Shown here piece by piece: positions 49,353 through 60,057 of a DNA stretch of 64,000 nt. The stretch lies in contig NC_061122.1 of NCBI RefSeq assembly GCF_002878395.1, forward strand, positions 80,091,930 through 80,155,929. Direction: 5' to 3'. The position numbers and the translations under genes were made by a program. The notes under the pieces were generated by a model that was not told where the DNA came from, ran no database searches, and saw only the letters and a list, made by a program, of their open reading frames with translations. The DNA comes from Capsicum annuum. Lineage: Eukaryota > Streptophyta > Magnoliopsida > Solanales > Solanaceae. Each line of letters begins with the position of its first letter. The first letter of the stretch is position 1.

Positions 49353-50177
49353 CTAAATGGATTTTCTCACCACCAACTTCAATGATTCTACTTGAGAGGA
49401 GTTTAAGTCACTAGAAACAATGATCAGCAAAGTTTCTCCCTCCCCCAAGAACACGTATTCGAGATGAGGTTGCAAGGGCTTTAGTTTGATTTTAAGAGGT
49501 TCTAGGATTGATGGTTTTTTGGGTGGACTTTCGTGGTTTTTAAGGTCAAGATCTAATTTAACCAAGTTCTTGGTGTGAAACCCGAGCCCGGTTAAAGTAG
49601 CTGCCACTTCGTCATACTCCTCTAATTATTCCCTTCCATAATTCCAAAGCACCCAAACTAATGGGTTATTCAACAAGCTAACATAAACATGGTTAGACGC
49701 CTCAACATCAATAACATCGATTACCGAGATGACTTGTTGGTCCATCAATTGTTTATGGTATTGCATATGTTGAATGACACCATTTCACCATTCAATTTAA
49801 ACTTTATTTCCCTGGACTCCATATTTTACCAATGAACTCCCGGTAGCTAAGAATGACCTCACAGGAATAATTGGAATTTCGACGTCCATGGCACAATCCA
49901 CAATTACAAAGTCGGCCAGGTAAATTAATCGGTCTACTTTTACAATAACATTGTGAAGGATATCGATAGGCTTATTAACGGATCCATTGGCCATAAGAAA
50001 CTTTATTTTGGTGGGTTTTTGCTTACCCAACCCAAGCTTGTAAAATATAGCATAAGGCATAAGGTTCAATCTTTCCCCAAGATCACATAATACCCTAGCG
50101 AATGTGAAAGTGCCAATGGTGCATGAGATTGTAAAGGAATCGAGATCCTTCCTCTTTTCAGCATACATACTTGTCAT
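49353..50177 (-). pseudogene. E6 protease and linker
   Basis: The frame 49797-50177 holds an Athila-type protease: FARVLCDLGERLNLMPYAIF, KIKFLMANGSVNKPIDIL and MDVEIPIIPVRSFLATG. The active site reads D-L-G-E instead of D-L-G-A, so Asp is present but the next position is altered, and IILGRPFLAT has become IIPVRSFLAT. The linker toward RT (49353-49607) follows with stops between. Confidence 0.82.
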
Positions 50178-50199
50178 AATGGTACTACAATGGTGAGTA

Positions 50200-51616
50200 A
50201 TATCTATGGTTTACTCCTCCAAAATATTTTTTTTAGACACCAAATCTTTCATAAATTTAGCATACCCCAGCATGTCTTGCAACGCCTCGACAAAAGGGAT
50301 ATTAATAGAAAGGTTGCTAAATTTATCAAAGATTTTGTTGAGTTTATCATGATTTCCTTTCCTCAATGACCATTTTTGAAAGATGGACAAATGGAAGTTG
50401 AAGGAATAGAAATAATTTGACACTCGTTATTAGTAGGCCTCCCCATTTTGTGTTTCTTCACATTGACTCTCTATTAAATACTTTGATATTTTGATCGCTT
50501 TGGCCTCGAGTTGTTGAATGGCGAAGGAGTAATATGCATTCATTCGGTGGATCTTTGAGAATTAACTTCGCATTTCATTCACCATTTCTCTGGTCCTCTC
50601 CATACTACTTAAGATTTGTGCCAAAATATCCCTATCAATCTTCTTTTCTCTCCTCAAAATGTTCCATATTTAGATTTTCCCAATTCTAACCTTGATTCCC
50701 ATATTGACCTTGTGGGGTAAGATGGAAAACCTCTGAGCTCCTAGGAGTCATCCTTAGCTTATCACCCATCACCTCTTTTTCCTTGTCTTCACAAGTCTTA
50801 ATTTCTATTGCATATATCACACTTGCACTTTCCATGGAGTCTCCTAACATATGATCAAGTAGGAGTTCGAGGTATGAAATCACTTTGCTCATCTTTGGTT
50901 TGGTCTCTTCCTCTTCTTATTTCCTATCATTGTACAAAAATGATGAGGAGAGAGCCCCCATAGCCACCTCGTCTTCCTTTATGTCCCAACCCTTACACTA
51001 AATTTGCCACTTGCTCCAAGACTTTTGAAAATATCCCATATGGTGAGTTGATGAATGATCCACCAAATGCATTGTCCACTATGGCCTTGTTGTGTTGGTA
51101 TAATGCTCGGTAGAAGATTTGGAGAAGCATCTTCTTCAGCACCTTATGTGCGGGGCAATTAAAAATTGTTTATTTAAATCTTCACCAAACGTCATACCAT
51201 GATTCCTTGTGGTATTGATGGACGTGAACAATTTTATCCCTCAACTTTAACTTCCTAGATGGTGGGAAGTATTGGCCTAGAAAGACCTCTGTGAGACTTC
51301 TCCATGAATTAATTGATCTGGTAGGTAAAGAGTTTAGCCATAATACTGCCTTTCCTCTGATAGATAACGGAAAAAGGCTCAACCAAATGGACTCTTGGGA
51401 TATATGCACGAATTTGAATGGAGAACAAACTTCCACGAAACCCTTTAAGTGACCATTTGGGTCTTCATGAGCTTTACCCCTGAAGAGTCCCTTTAGGTGG
51501 AGCAATGTCATCATCATACTTGTAACATAGAGTTTTCCATGCTCCTCTGTAGGGGGAATAAGAATGGCACTTTCATTATCTCCGGCTCCGAAATAAACCG
51601 AGTCCCCATAATTCAT
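50200..51616 (-). pseudogene. E6 gag
   Basis: Gag starts at the ATG at 51614-51616. The first 144 codons are open and carry the plant retrotransposon gag domain (DPNGHLKGFVEVCSPFK, LSIRGKAVLWLNSLP, SWRSLTEVFLGQYFPPSRK). Downstream pieces at 50686-50892 and 50211-50423 are in changed frames. The start lies about 120 bases inside the primer site, as expected. The element RNA-packaging role is inferred from the family only. Confidence 0.83.
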
Positions 51617-51738
51617 GATGATTTGGGAATAAGTAATGTTCGCCTACTCAAACATTGAAAACAACAAAGAAATTAAATTACCCCACATTGGGTATTCTCA
51701 AATACAGATAGCACCACAAAAGTGAACTCTATATTTCA

Positions 51739-51757
51739 CTCCCTAGCAACGATGCCA
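51739..51757 (-). promoter_or_regulatory. E6 primer binding site (tRNA-Asp type)
   Basis: The minus strand reads TGGCATCGTTGCTAGGGAG, one or two changes from the TGGCGCCGTTGCCGGGGA used by Athila-type elements. It sits three bases inside the LTR edge at 51761. Confidence 0.8.
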
Positions 51758-51760
51758 TTT

Positions 51761-53239
51761 TGATAATGCTCAACTCACTCCCATAATTAAAGGGTGAGAC
51801 GGTCATTGTCAAGTAACCCAATTTGTATTGGGGTCAAATTTTGAGGAGTGAATGCTATAGACTTTGAACCCTATGGTTGTTAAATTACTATGATATTACC
51901 TGAAATGCTACACAAAGCAACATATAAAATAAAATGGGGGATTTGATTGGAAATTTCCACACCACTGTATACAACTACTCGTTAGACAAAATCTTTGATT
52001 TGAATTCAAGAATTTTGGAAATCCTGGGACTATGTCTATCTAACAGTAAAACATATGGGTGATGTTGGTTTAACAAGAAGTATAGTTGTTAAATATTAGA
52101 TAGGCTGTGTCAAAGATCATTGTAGTTAATCTTTTGATAAAACCATAATGATTTCACCCATTGTCTTTTTTGAGCACCTAACAAGTGTGAAATTTGCATA
52201 ATCACCCAAGACCTCAACCCTGAACACTTATTTCTAAGATTGTAAAGGGTAGTAAACCATAGTATTAGTTTTCCACAATTGCCTTGTCTCCCCCTATAAC
52301 CCCCTTTCGAGGATGTTATGGGTTATCAAATATTCACCTAAATCCCTCTTTCGAGGATGACAAAGGATTTCTAGATCTTGGGGTTTTCACCCATCAAACC
52401 CATTTGGATATTTGGGGTTTTCACCCATCAAATTCAAACCCATAAGCTCAAGCAATGGTGGAATCCAAACTCAATAACTAAAGTTCATGCAAACACGACA
52501 ATACCCAATATAATTACACTCTAGTTTAACATAATCCTATGACTAAAGAAATTAGCTACTCACTAGATAGGAGAAAGAATTATACCAAGTAATCCATCCA
52601 TAGAATTCATAATAAGAGAGGGTAAAATAATATTCAATTCCCCATTTTAATTTCACTAATTTTTCTTTTCAACAATAATTACCAAGAAAGAAAAACTCAA
52701 TAGTCCCCTTTTTTTCTCCAAAATATACTGTTCTTCCTTCTTGTTCCAAGTGTTTTTTTGAATTTCTCCCTATAAACTTTTCTCCAGCTCTCTAATTTAC
52801 AATAATACCCTTTTATTCATTCCTTCAGTTAGGCTGCGGTCAAGGAGTATTGGCTGCGATGGCGCAACCGCGATCACATCTATGAGCGAGCGATCGCTTG
52901 CGTTGGATAACCTTGAATGACCACGATTGTGTTCTTCCAACCGTAATTATGTTACCCAAGGCTAGGTAAATTTTCTACTTAGCTAACAATGATCGTGGTG
53001 ATCTAATCGTGACTGCGGTACCCAATGTACTTTCTGCTCTGAGTCTTCAGCTACACTTTTTATGCTCCTTTTTTATCATTTCAAGCTTTAATCCACATCC
53101 TTCTGTATTTTTAACTATTATACCCGCAAAGAGTGGATATTAGTGCATTTAATTACAATTATGACTCATTTACTCATTTAAAACAAGGTAATGTGCTCTA
53201 ATAACTAGTGCGAATGAGTGGTAAAATCACCACTCATCA
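51761..53239 (-). repeat. E6 5' LTR
   Basis: 1479 bp from TGATAATGCTC to CACTCATCA, followed on the right by cccta (53240-53244), the E6 target copy. It aligns with 40521-42016. At its element-sense start is a perfect 9-bp stem (53214-53222 with 53229-53237). A CpG-rich cluster lies at 52820-53035 (GCGATGGCGCAACCGCG, GAGCGAGCGATCGC). Confidence 0.88.
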
Positions 53240-53244
53240 CCCTA

Positions 53245-54298
53245 CTGGCCTGAGAATTACCACTCACCTAATTCTTCCTCTTGGACCACTTACCACTAGG
53301 CTGCTGGCCTCCACTTTATTTAGAAAGCCGAAACCTCTTACTCCACCTCTCATCAATCTTAGATTTTTTTCTTCTCTTTCGCCACTTATTTCATATACAT
53401 AACTAACCTAGATATATCCATGTGTCATGATAGAAACCATCCAAGGGCCATTCCTTGACAATAGATGGAATTTCAAGGCATACTCCTTGACAGACATCCT
53501 ACCTTGCCTTAAATTCACAAACCCTTCCGTTTTTGCTTCCCTAAACTCTTGAGGAAAGAAGAGGTAAAGAAGGCACTAGAGAAATCCACCCACACGATAG
53601 AACTAGAATCCTCACCTCTTGACTGTTCCCACTCTTTGTACCATTGGTACTCTACATTTTTCAATTGATAGGAATCAAACTCAACACCTTCAACTTTCAT
53701 GCATGCATAATTTAGGAATATCTTCTCCATTTAATTAATAAAACTTTTAATGATCTTCTTCAACCTTTACACCCAAAAACATAGGTGGGTGCAACCTCAT
53801 GAATTGGCCAACCCATATGGCCTCAGAGTATGGAGAAATAGAAATACTATGTCTAAACTGAGAAGCTACCAATTAGGTCAACAGAGTAATGGAGAAACAG
53901 AACTCAGCAATAGTAACATCCCCTTGAGGTGACGTAGGAGGAGGACTAGAGGAAACTAGTGGAACTCTTAGACCATCAGGCATAGGACCCCTAGACTGAG
54001 TGTCGATCCATAAGTATGGCGAGTCCCATCAACATCATCCCCAGTCAGAGATGGAAAGGTTAGCAGGAACTTTAGATCATCTTAGAGGCATGATTTGAAA
54101 GACGAACAAACAAAAATCAGAAGGAATCTAAAACCTTAAACTCAATAGCTCAAATTAGAGCCATAAGAAAGGGAAACATTCCTACATGACTTATAGCCTC
54201 TCTCTTACAAGTGTGGCGTGCTACACACCCATAAAAGAGACTCTACTTAAGACAGCTTCATGGACTCCCAACTAACCATGAACCTGGCTCTGATACCA
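53245..54298 (-). pseudogene. E5 gag N-terminal region (copy b), leader and primer site
   Basis: Second copy of the E5 gag start, read leftward from the ATG at 54089-54091 (MPLR, then a stop). It matches 42022-43150 but has an internal deletion near 53425-53435. The primer site TGGTATCAGAGCC is intact at 54286-54298. The minus frame 53515-53730 carries the gag word KVEGVEFDSYQLK (residues A/W-W-Y region) and the plus frames 53208-53402 and 53750-53932 are shadows. Confidence 0.78.
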
Positions 54299-54301
54299 AC
54301 T

Positions 54302-56835
54302 TAACACGACAAAAAAATGGGCCTTGTCTTATGGGTACCTTAAGCATAATAAGGACCAGAGATTGACCTGTTAACCCAACCTAATCATCACAGCAATCCA
54401 CAAATACAAAATGAACTCCAATTATAAAATAAGTTAGCAGAAATAAGACTACAATCATAGCTTAAGAAATATCTAATTAATTTATTAATATCAACAACTA
54501 ACCAATATACCTAAGTACACAGTCATCCAGAAAGCCTCTACAAAACCGATATCTATAATATGTCGAGACATGCCCCCGACACTAGCTAGAACCAAGTGTA
54601 AAACAAATCTATGACATAAGATAAAAGACTATGAAATATATGTCTTCCGAAGAATGGAAGCTCACCACTTTAATGTCAACACATAATCCTCTCGAACACT
54701 TGGTCACTGTACAGGAAGAGAAGAAGAATCTCTGGCCCCTATGTTGCGTGAGGACATAGCGTCCACAGACAGTTAGCGATTGGAGTGCTTGTATGTAACT
54801 CAAGAACAAGGATAAAATAGTGCAGTTATTCAAAGCCAAGTCAAACCATTGTATACAACCATATTTATATCTATATAGGCATATATGAATATACACACAC
54901 ACATATATATAGGTAAATAATATGCTAAAACATGGAACAAGTTATAATATGCGTTCTTAAAGCAATAATTCATGAGACGTAGAGTGTAGGACTCAAACCT
55001 TCCACCCTTAAAGTTTAGAACATTGAACTTCTCCATTATATTAGGTAAGAGGACCCTAACTTCAAGCCATCTTATCTTATATAGAAAGTGGACCCTAACC
55101 ACAAGCCGTCACATATAAATATAGAAAATGGACATCAACCCCAAGCCATCTCATATGGCAAGTAGACACTAACCACAAGCCATCTCATATGGCAAGTGGA
55201 CCTTAACCATAAACCATCTTATATGGCAAGTAGACCTTAACCACAAACTGTCTTATATGTCAATTAAACCTTAAACACAAACCAGCACATATATATAAAT
55301 AGCAAGTGGACACTAATCACAAGCCGCCTCCTATGGCAAGTGGACCCTAACAACAGGCCATCATATTTATATAGCAAGAGGACACTAACCACAAGCCATT
55401 TTGACCTTTACTAGTCAACAATTTGGACTCTAACCCTTTATCCATGCATTAACACCCATTCAATTCAACACATAATGACTCTAACCTTTTATAAAATTTA
55501 AGCCTCCAAGGCTACAATTATACATTACATAAATGACTACATAGTCTTTATAAAAAATCTAACAAGTGATCATTTAAAGGCCCTTATCTTAGTTTATACC
55601 ATAATGCAAATCCATTTATGGTCATCAAGACCCTTACAAACCATTCATTCTTCATTAGCATTCTTATATAAAACATTATTTCCAAACACAATTCAATTCC
55701 ATACTTAGGGATTCCAACCCATTTACCCACCATACTATTAAAGTTACCAAATGAACACATTACATAGCCATTAAGGCCTTCGCATAGACATTTACCAAGA
55801 ATTCATATTCATTAGGTCAATGCCACAAATAATATATATTTATTAGACCAATGTCATTGTTCAATACACCATCAACAAGTAACAAGTTATATCTCTTAGA
55901 TATTTTCACAAACACCTTGAGAGCATATATTTATTAATACCAAAAACCAAATTATAAATCATTAAATCTAGGGTTACTCATGATTCCTTTGTTAAATAAC
56001 CATCAACAAGCACCCACATGTATAATTCATCATCCCAAACATGTTTAAACATAAGTTTAAGCAAGAGTAAATAACACCCAACACTATGCATCAAAACCCT
56101 CAATATTTAATTTTAAAACTACTATTTACAAATCAAAATCATTATTTAAACATATGATATCTTGAACTAACAACGAAGGAAGATATACAGTCCTTATACA
56201 AGATGATTTTTGGAAAAACCTTGACCCCTCTTAGCTTCTAGATGGATACTTGAGAAACCCTAGCCTCCAATCGTCAAGAGTGAGTTAAAAAGTGTTTTGG
56301 GTGAGTCTTGATATTCCAAACTATGTTAGGAGAGGACTAAAAATGCTATATAGTAAGGGGAATTAAGGGTTTGAAGATGGGAAATATCCATAAAGACTTC
56401 ATCATAAAAGTTGGATACTAACCCATAAGAGGGTACAACTTTTACACCAAACTGTACCCTAGGGTACGAGTGGTACCCTAACTCATACCCTAGGCCTCAC
56501 CATGGACCCATAACTGTCCAGGATATAAATGCATAAGTATAACTCTTATCTTAGGGTACGAATGGTACCTCAAACCATACCTTGGATAGATTCAACTAGG
56601 TTAAGATTTTGGCAACATACTAGGCAACATACAACTCGTACCCTAACATAGGACTTGGGAGAGGATAAATCCTATCTTGAACTGTATGTAACTCACACTA
56701 CACTGGATAACATACGAGGAAGGGACCAAAGTCATATCCTAGGGTAAAACTAGTACCCTTGATTTGTACCATTGATAGAATACCCAAGACTCAACATTTT
56801 TTTTATTTTGTGAGGGCAAGGTTTAGGGTGTTTCA
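54302..56835 (-). repeat. E5 5' LTR
   Basis: 2534 bp, inner edge decayed to TAACACGAC (TG to TA), outer edge GGGTGTTTCA at 56835, followed by the target copy ttagt. It has the same array (55050-55405), stem motif (GTCGAGACATGCCCCCGAC near 54562) and TACGAGT/GTACCC cluster (56420-56760) as the 3' LTR. The microsatellite ACACACACACATATATATA is at about 54893-54911. Confidence 0.87.
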
Positions 56836-56840
56836 TTAGT

Positions 56841-58011
56841 TATCAGGGTATGTACAATATTATGTTTCTATGTCATTCATTTTAGAGTAATACTTAGCAT
56901 TGAGTGAACACACGGATAAGAACTCCTCCATTAGTTAGGAAGAGACCGTTAGTAGCAGTCCCTAAGTTCTAGAACTATGTTACCATCGTAGGTTATAAGG
57001 GGTCACCCTTCAGTTTAGGCTTGATACCCTAGTCCTTTGAAATATCAATTTAGGGGATCCACGCTAGCCAGTGTTGGTACTGTTTGCAAAGTTCTAGCAC
57101 CCTTTCAATTATGGTTATAAGTTGGATATCGATTAGCTTAGATTGAGGAATGTCAATTGTAGTTAGCTCCCACAGTCCTTAGTTTATGTTCTGCTTATGT
57201 TTTAGTTAGATATGCATGACTTTGTATTCAGTATTTTTGATATACAATACATGTTTATACTTGGTCATTACATTAGTTCATATCACATAGTTTTGAACTT
57301 CGAATTCATACATGACCCTCATTATAAGTTTACAACATATTTATCTTTAACTTGAGATTATATATAGTATTCATGTTTTACAACTTTCCAGTTTACAAAA
57401 ATATTTTAGCTCATGATTTAAAAATTTTGATACGCCTTATACCTTTTATTTACAGATATGTTTTAAATGAATATTCAGCAAAAGACTTGTGTCCTCAATT
57501 TTGAAGCATGTTTTAAGTATTTTCATAACTAATGCATATTTCACATACTCAGTGCATTCCAAAGTACTTATAACATCCTCTTCTGCCTATATTTTTATGT
57601 GATGTAGATTTAGGTACTTACTAGAGAATTCTAGCCAAGCAGATCATAACATTCAGCTAGCAGGGGATGCGTTCTCATATTTTGAGAACTCAAGTTAGTT
57701 GCAGTTCTTGTACTTATATTTTCTTAATCTAATGTACTGATTAAGGATAATTGGGGGTCATGTCCCAACTACCTCTAGTCTGTATTAGTAAAGGCTTCAT
57801 AGACGATTAGTTAGAGTCAGTATATGAAATTTAAGTTCCTCTCTCTTTTAGATTATAGTTTTGTAAACTTTGAACAATAATGAAATAAAACAACTTATCA
57901 CATGATTATGCTTCTGTCTACTCAGTTTATATTTTATAGATAATTTAAATCAGTTGTTCATGCATTATGCCAGTACCATGTTAAAATTAGGGGGTTTTCT
58001 GGGTCGTGACA
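56841..58011 (+). repeat. E2 3' LTR, second part
   Basis: Picks up exactly where the first part stopped (compare 12515 onward, TTACCAGGGCATGTACCAG) and ends GGGTCGTGACA at 58011. Together with 34897-36209 it makes about 2.48 kb, close to the 2492 bp of the 5' LTR. Confidence 0.88.
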
Positions 58012-58016
58012 AAAGA

Positions 58017-59221
58017 AAAAAGGGATACTAGGTTCAAAGGGTACCCTTGTGGAAAAACCCAAAAAACAACCACGGGTTGGGTGAAATGTGCACCTATTAG
58101 ACTTACCTAAACCACTAAACTAAAAACTAGACAGCTAAATCTTTTTGTAATTTTTTCAGATTTACTCAAAAACTTGAAAAATAACTAAGAACTAAGAACC
58201 TACAGCATTGCTTCACCCGAAACCATGGAAATTTCCCCAACCTACACTTAAAAATATACTTTATCCCCAAAGTATAATTAAAAGTAAGGATAGATATACT
58301 CCCTGAGGCGTTTAGGCCTAGGTAGAAAAATCTTTATCATATATGAGATCCAGTGGGACCCACACCCAGTCTTTGCCATGCTTTTTAGTTTGGGTCTCTG
58401 ATACTCAAACTTTCCATTAACCTGTGGCTCTAAGAAAATAAAAACAATGTGAAATAAAAACTAAAAATACAAAAAATTAAATACCCACCTTAACTTAGAT
58501 AGCCTCCCAAGCAGCGTCTAATTTAATGTTACGACATGACCCATATCACTATATCTCAATCGTTTTTCTTCATTTTTATCCTCTTACATGGAGGCCATTT
58601 TCTCACTCATTTTTGACCTCTTTAGTATGTACTCTCAAGGTTAATATCTTTCCTAACAGTAGCCTTTGAAGTCTTATCAATATCATTACTTTAGGATTAG
58701 GTGGTGGCTTGGGCAACTCAATGAGACAACCCAAAGTGATCTTTGGTGGTGCCTCAACCAGTCCACACTCATCCACTTTCATTACTATAATCATACATAA
58801 ATCTTTGTAGTGGGATGGTGGACTACGTGGATTATAAACTTTGAAGATCACCTCTTCATCATCATATCTCATCTTAAGAGTGTCCTCTCTCACATCTATC
58901 AATGCTCCTCCCATTGCTAAGAATCGGCATCCCAAAATAATTGGTACCGTATCATTTACATCATAATAAAAAATAATGAAGTCATCAGGGATAATAAACT
59001 TACCAACCATGATAACTACTTCCTCAACTATTCCTTCGAGATGAACTTTGGTTCGGTCTTTCATCTGGAGTACCATAGATCATGTCTCAACTTCCGCAAA
59101 CCTAATGTTTTGAAGATTGATAAGGTCATTAAATTGATACTTTCTCCCACATCTTGTAAAGCATGGACCATATCGCTATCACCAATTTTATAGGGAGGGT
59201 GAAACTATCCATGTCCTTAAG
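58017..59221 (-). pseudogene. E7: Athila/Tat-branch remnant with protease only
   Basis: The minus frame 58603-59076 matches a plant gypsy protease C-terminal part: VVIMVGKFIIPDDFII, TVPIILGCRFLAMGGALIDV. The active-site region precedes it in another frame (59130-59160: LQDVGESINLM, with Asp and Gly kept). Directly downstream, at about 58490-58550, stands GCCTCCCAAGCAGCGTC, the 3' landmark that in E6 follows integrase. RT, RNase H and integrase are therefore absent, either deleted or never present in this derivative. 58017-58480 is AT-rich and not recognised. E8 cuts the element at 59221. Confidence 0.7.
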
Positions 59222-59969
59222 TGCTATATGTAGTTTTGATTATGAGCAACTAAACTATGAGGGACCAGGTCCTTGGATGCGCAAGGTACAGTACAGCTGG
59301 CACGCGCCTTCTGCATAATTTTGTTATCTTGTGTAACAAACTTGAAGGTGATATTTTGTGCTATTTTTTACTGACTTGGATAGTTTTTCCAATAACCTTT
59401 CAAGCACCAATAATCACCCAGCTATAAAAGGAAAGAGATGCCTCCTCAATAATCAATTTTTGTATATTCTAAAGAGTGAAAAGAGAGGCAGCAAAACCCT
59501 ATTTCAATATTGCTCAAGTTCTTAGCTTTATGTGTGTTTAAATTGAAATAGTTATTGAGTGATTAATGATTTGTAATTAAACTACTCATCTTATAAGAGT
59601 AGTGTTATCTATTGAGAGAGTTGCTTAGGTAGAGTTCCTTGACCTTGTGGCTAGTTAGCATTAACCAATTTTGAAGGGAAACTTGGCAGCGATGTCAAGG
59701 TATACTTGTAATAGAGATTTTTCAAGTAGGAGAAATCTAGAATTAGGTTCACAGTCAAGTCTGTAATCAAGAGGTTGGTTATAATGAACTATTTTAGTGC
59801 TTGTGAGACCAAGCCATGGTTTTTCCCATAGTAGTTTATACGTAAAAATCCTATGTTGTTCTTTTCTATATTGCCTTTGTTTTTCTAGCATCTCATACTA
59901 GCATTACTTTTCAACTACATTAGAATGAATTTGATGGACCTGATCCCTCACTGTGTGATACAACCCTCA
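59222..59969 (+). repeat. E8 5' LTR
   Basis: Starts TGCTATATGTAGTTTTGAT at 59222. The same sequence starts again at 63748, so these are the two LTRs of one plus-strand element. The 3' edge is not sharp: CA pairs at 59961-59962 and 59968-59969 are both possible, giving 740-748 bp. It has a CpG-rich spot (GGCACGCGCC, about 59299), TATAAAAG at 59423-59430 and the palindrome-like GGGACCAGGTCCT at 59261-59273. The presumed target copy on the left is ttaag (59217-59221). Confidence 0.8.
59423..59430 (+). promoter_or_regulatory. E8 LTR TATA box
   Basis: TATAAAAG in the 5' LTR; the second LTR has TATAAAAGG at 63949-63957 in the same context, 200 bases after the LTR start. A CCAATAACC word lies about 30 bases upstream in both. 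Confidence 0.65.
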
Positions 59970-59981
59970 AGGGTTAAAAAA

Positions 59982-59997
59982 TTGGTATAAGAGTGGG
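59982..59997 (+). promoter_or_regulatory. E8 primer binding site (decayed tRNA-Met type)
   Basis: TTGGTATAAGAGTGGG resembles TTGGTATCAGAGC with one change in the first 12 bases. Its distance from the LTR edge is uncertain for the same reason as the edge. Confidence 0.55.
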
Positions 59998-60057
59998 TTC
60001 ACTCTTAAAGGTTTACACCTAGAGTGTCCTAATCATACTGGCCACTTTAATTGAACT

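Larger units (their letters stand above)
36210..56835 (-). mobile_element. E5: minus-strand Tekay-like element in the E2 3' LTR
   Basis: Inserted in the E2 3' LTR with a perfect 5-bp target duplication (ttagt at 36205-36209 and 56836-56840). LTRs are 36210-38749 (3') and 54302-56835 (5'). The interior keeps chromodomain, protease linker and gag pieces; the RT, RNase H and integrase core are missing. It carries an inserted Athila-type element (E6) and a duplicated segment with an additional truncated E5 LTR in the middle (43154-43618). Relatives: E9 on the plus strand, and more distantly E3. Confidence 0.85.
11226..58016 (+). mobile_element. E2: outermost nested LTR retrotransposon
   Basis: A plus-strand LTR element. 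Its 5' LTR is 11231-13722. Its 3' LTR is split into 34897-36209 and 56841-58011. The five bases aaaga stand at 11226-11230 and again at 58012-58016, just outside the two LTR edges, so the whole 46.8-kb block is one insertion with later insertions inside it. Removing E3 and E5 leaves about 2.5 + 3.0 + 2.5 kb. The interior shows no readable gag or pol. The LTR sequence and ending (TGTGACACCC ... TCTTGACA) resemble Tekay/Del LTRs, but with no coding region the assignment is tentative. Confidence 0.85.

Noticed and set aside
54609..55102. Minus-strand frames in the E5 5' LTR
   Set aside because: They cross the tandem array and microsatellite of an LTR and are not conserved in the 3' LTR copy.
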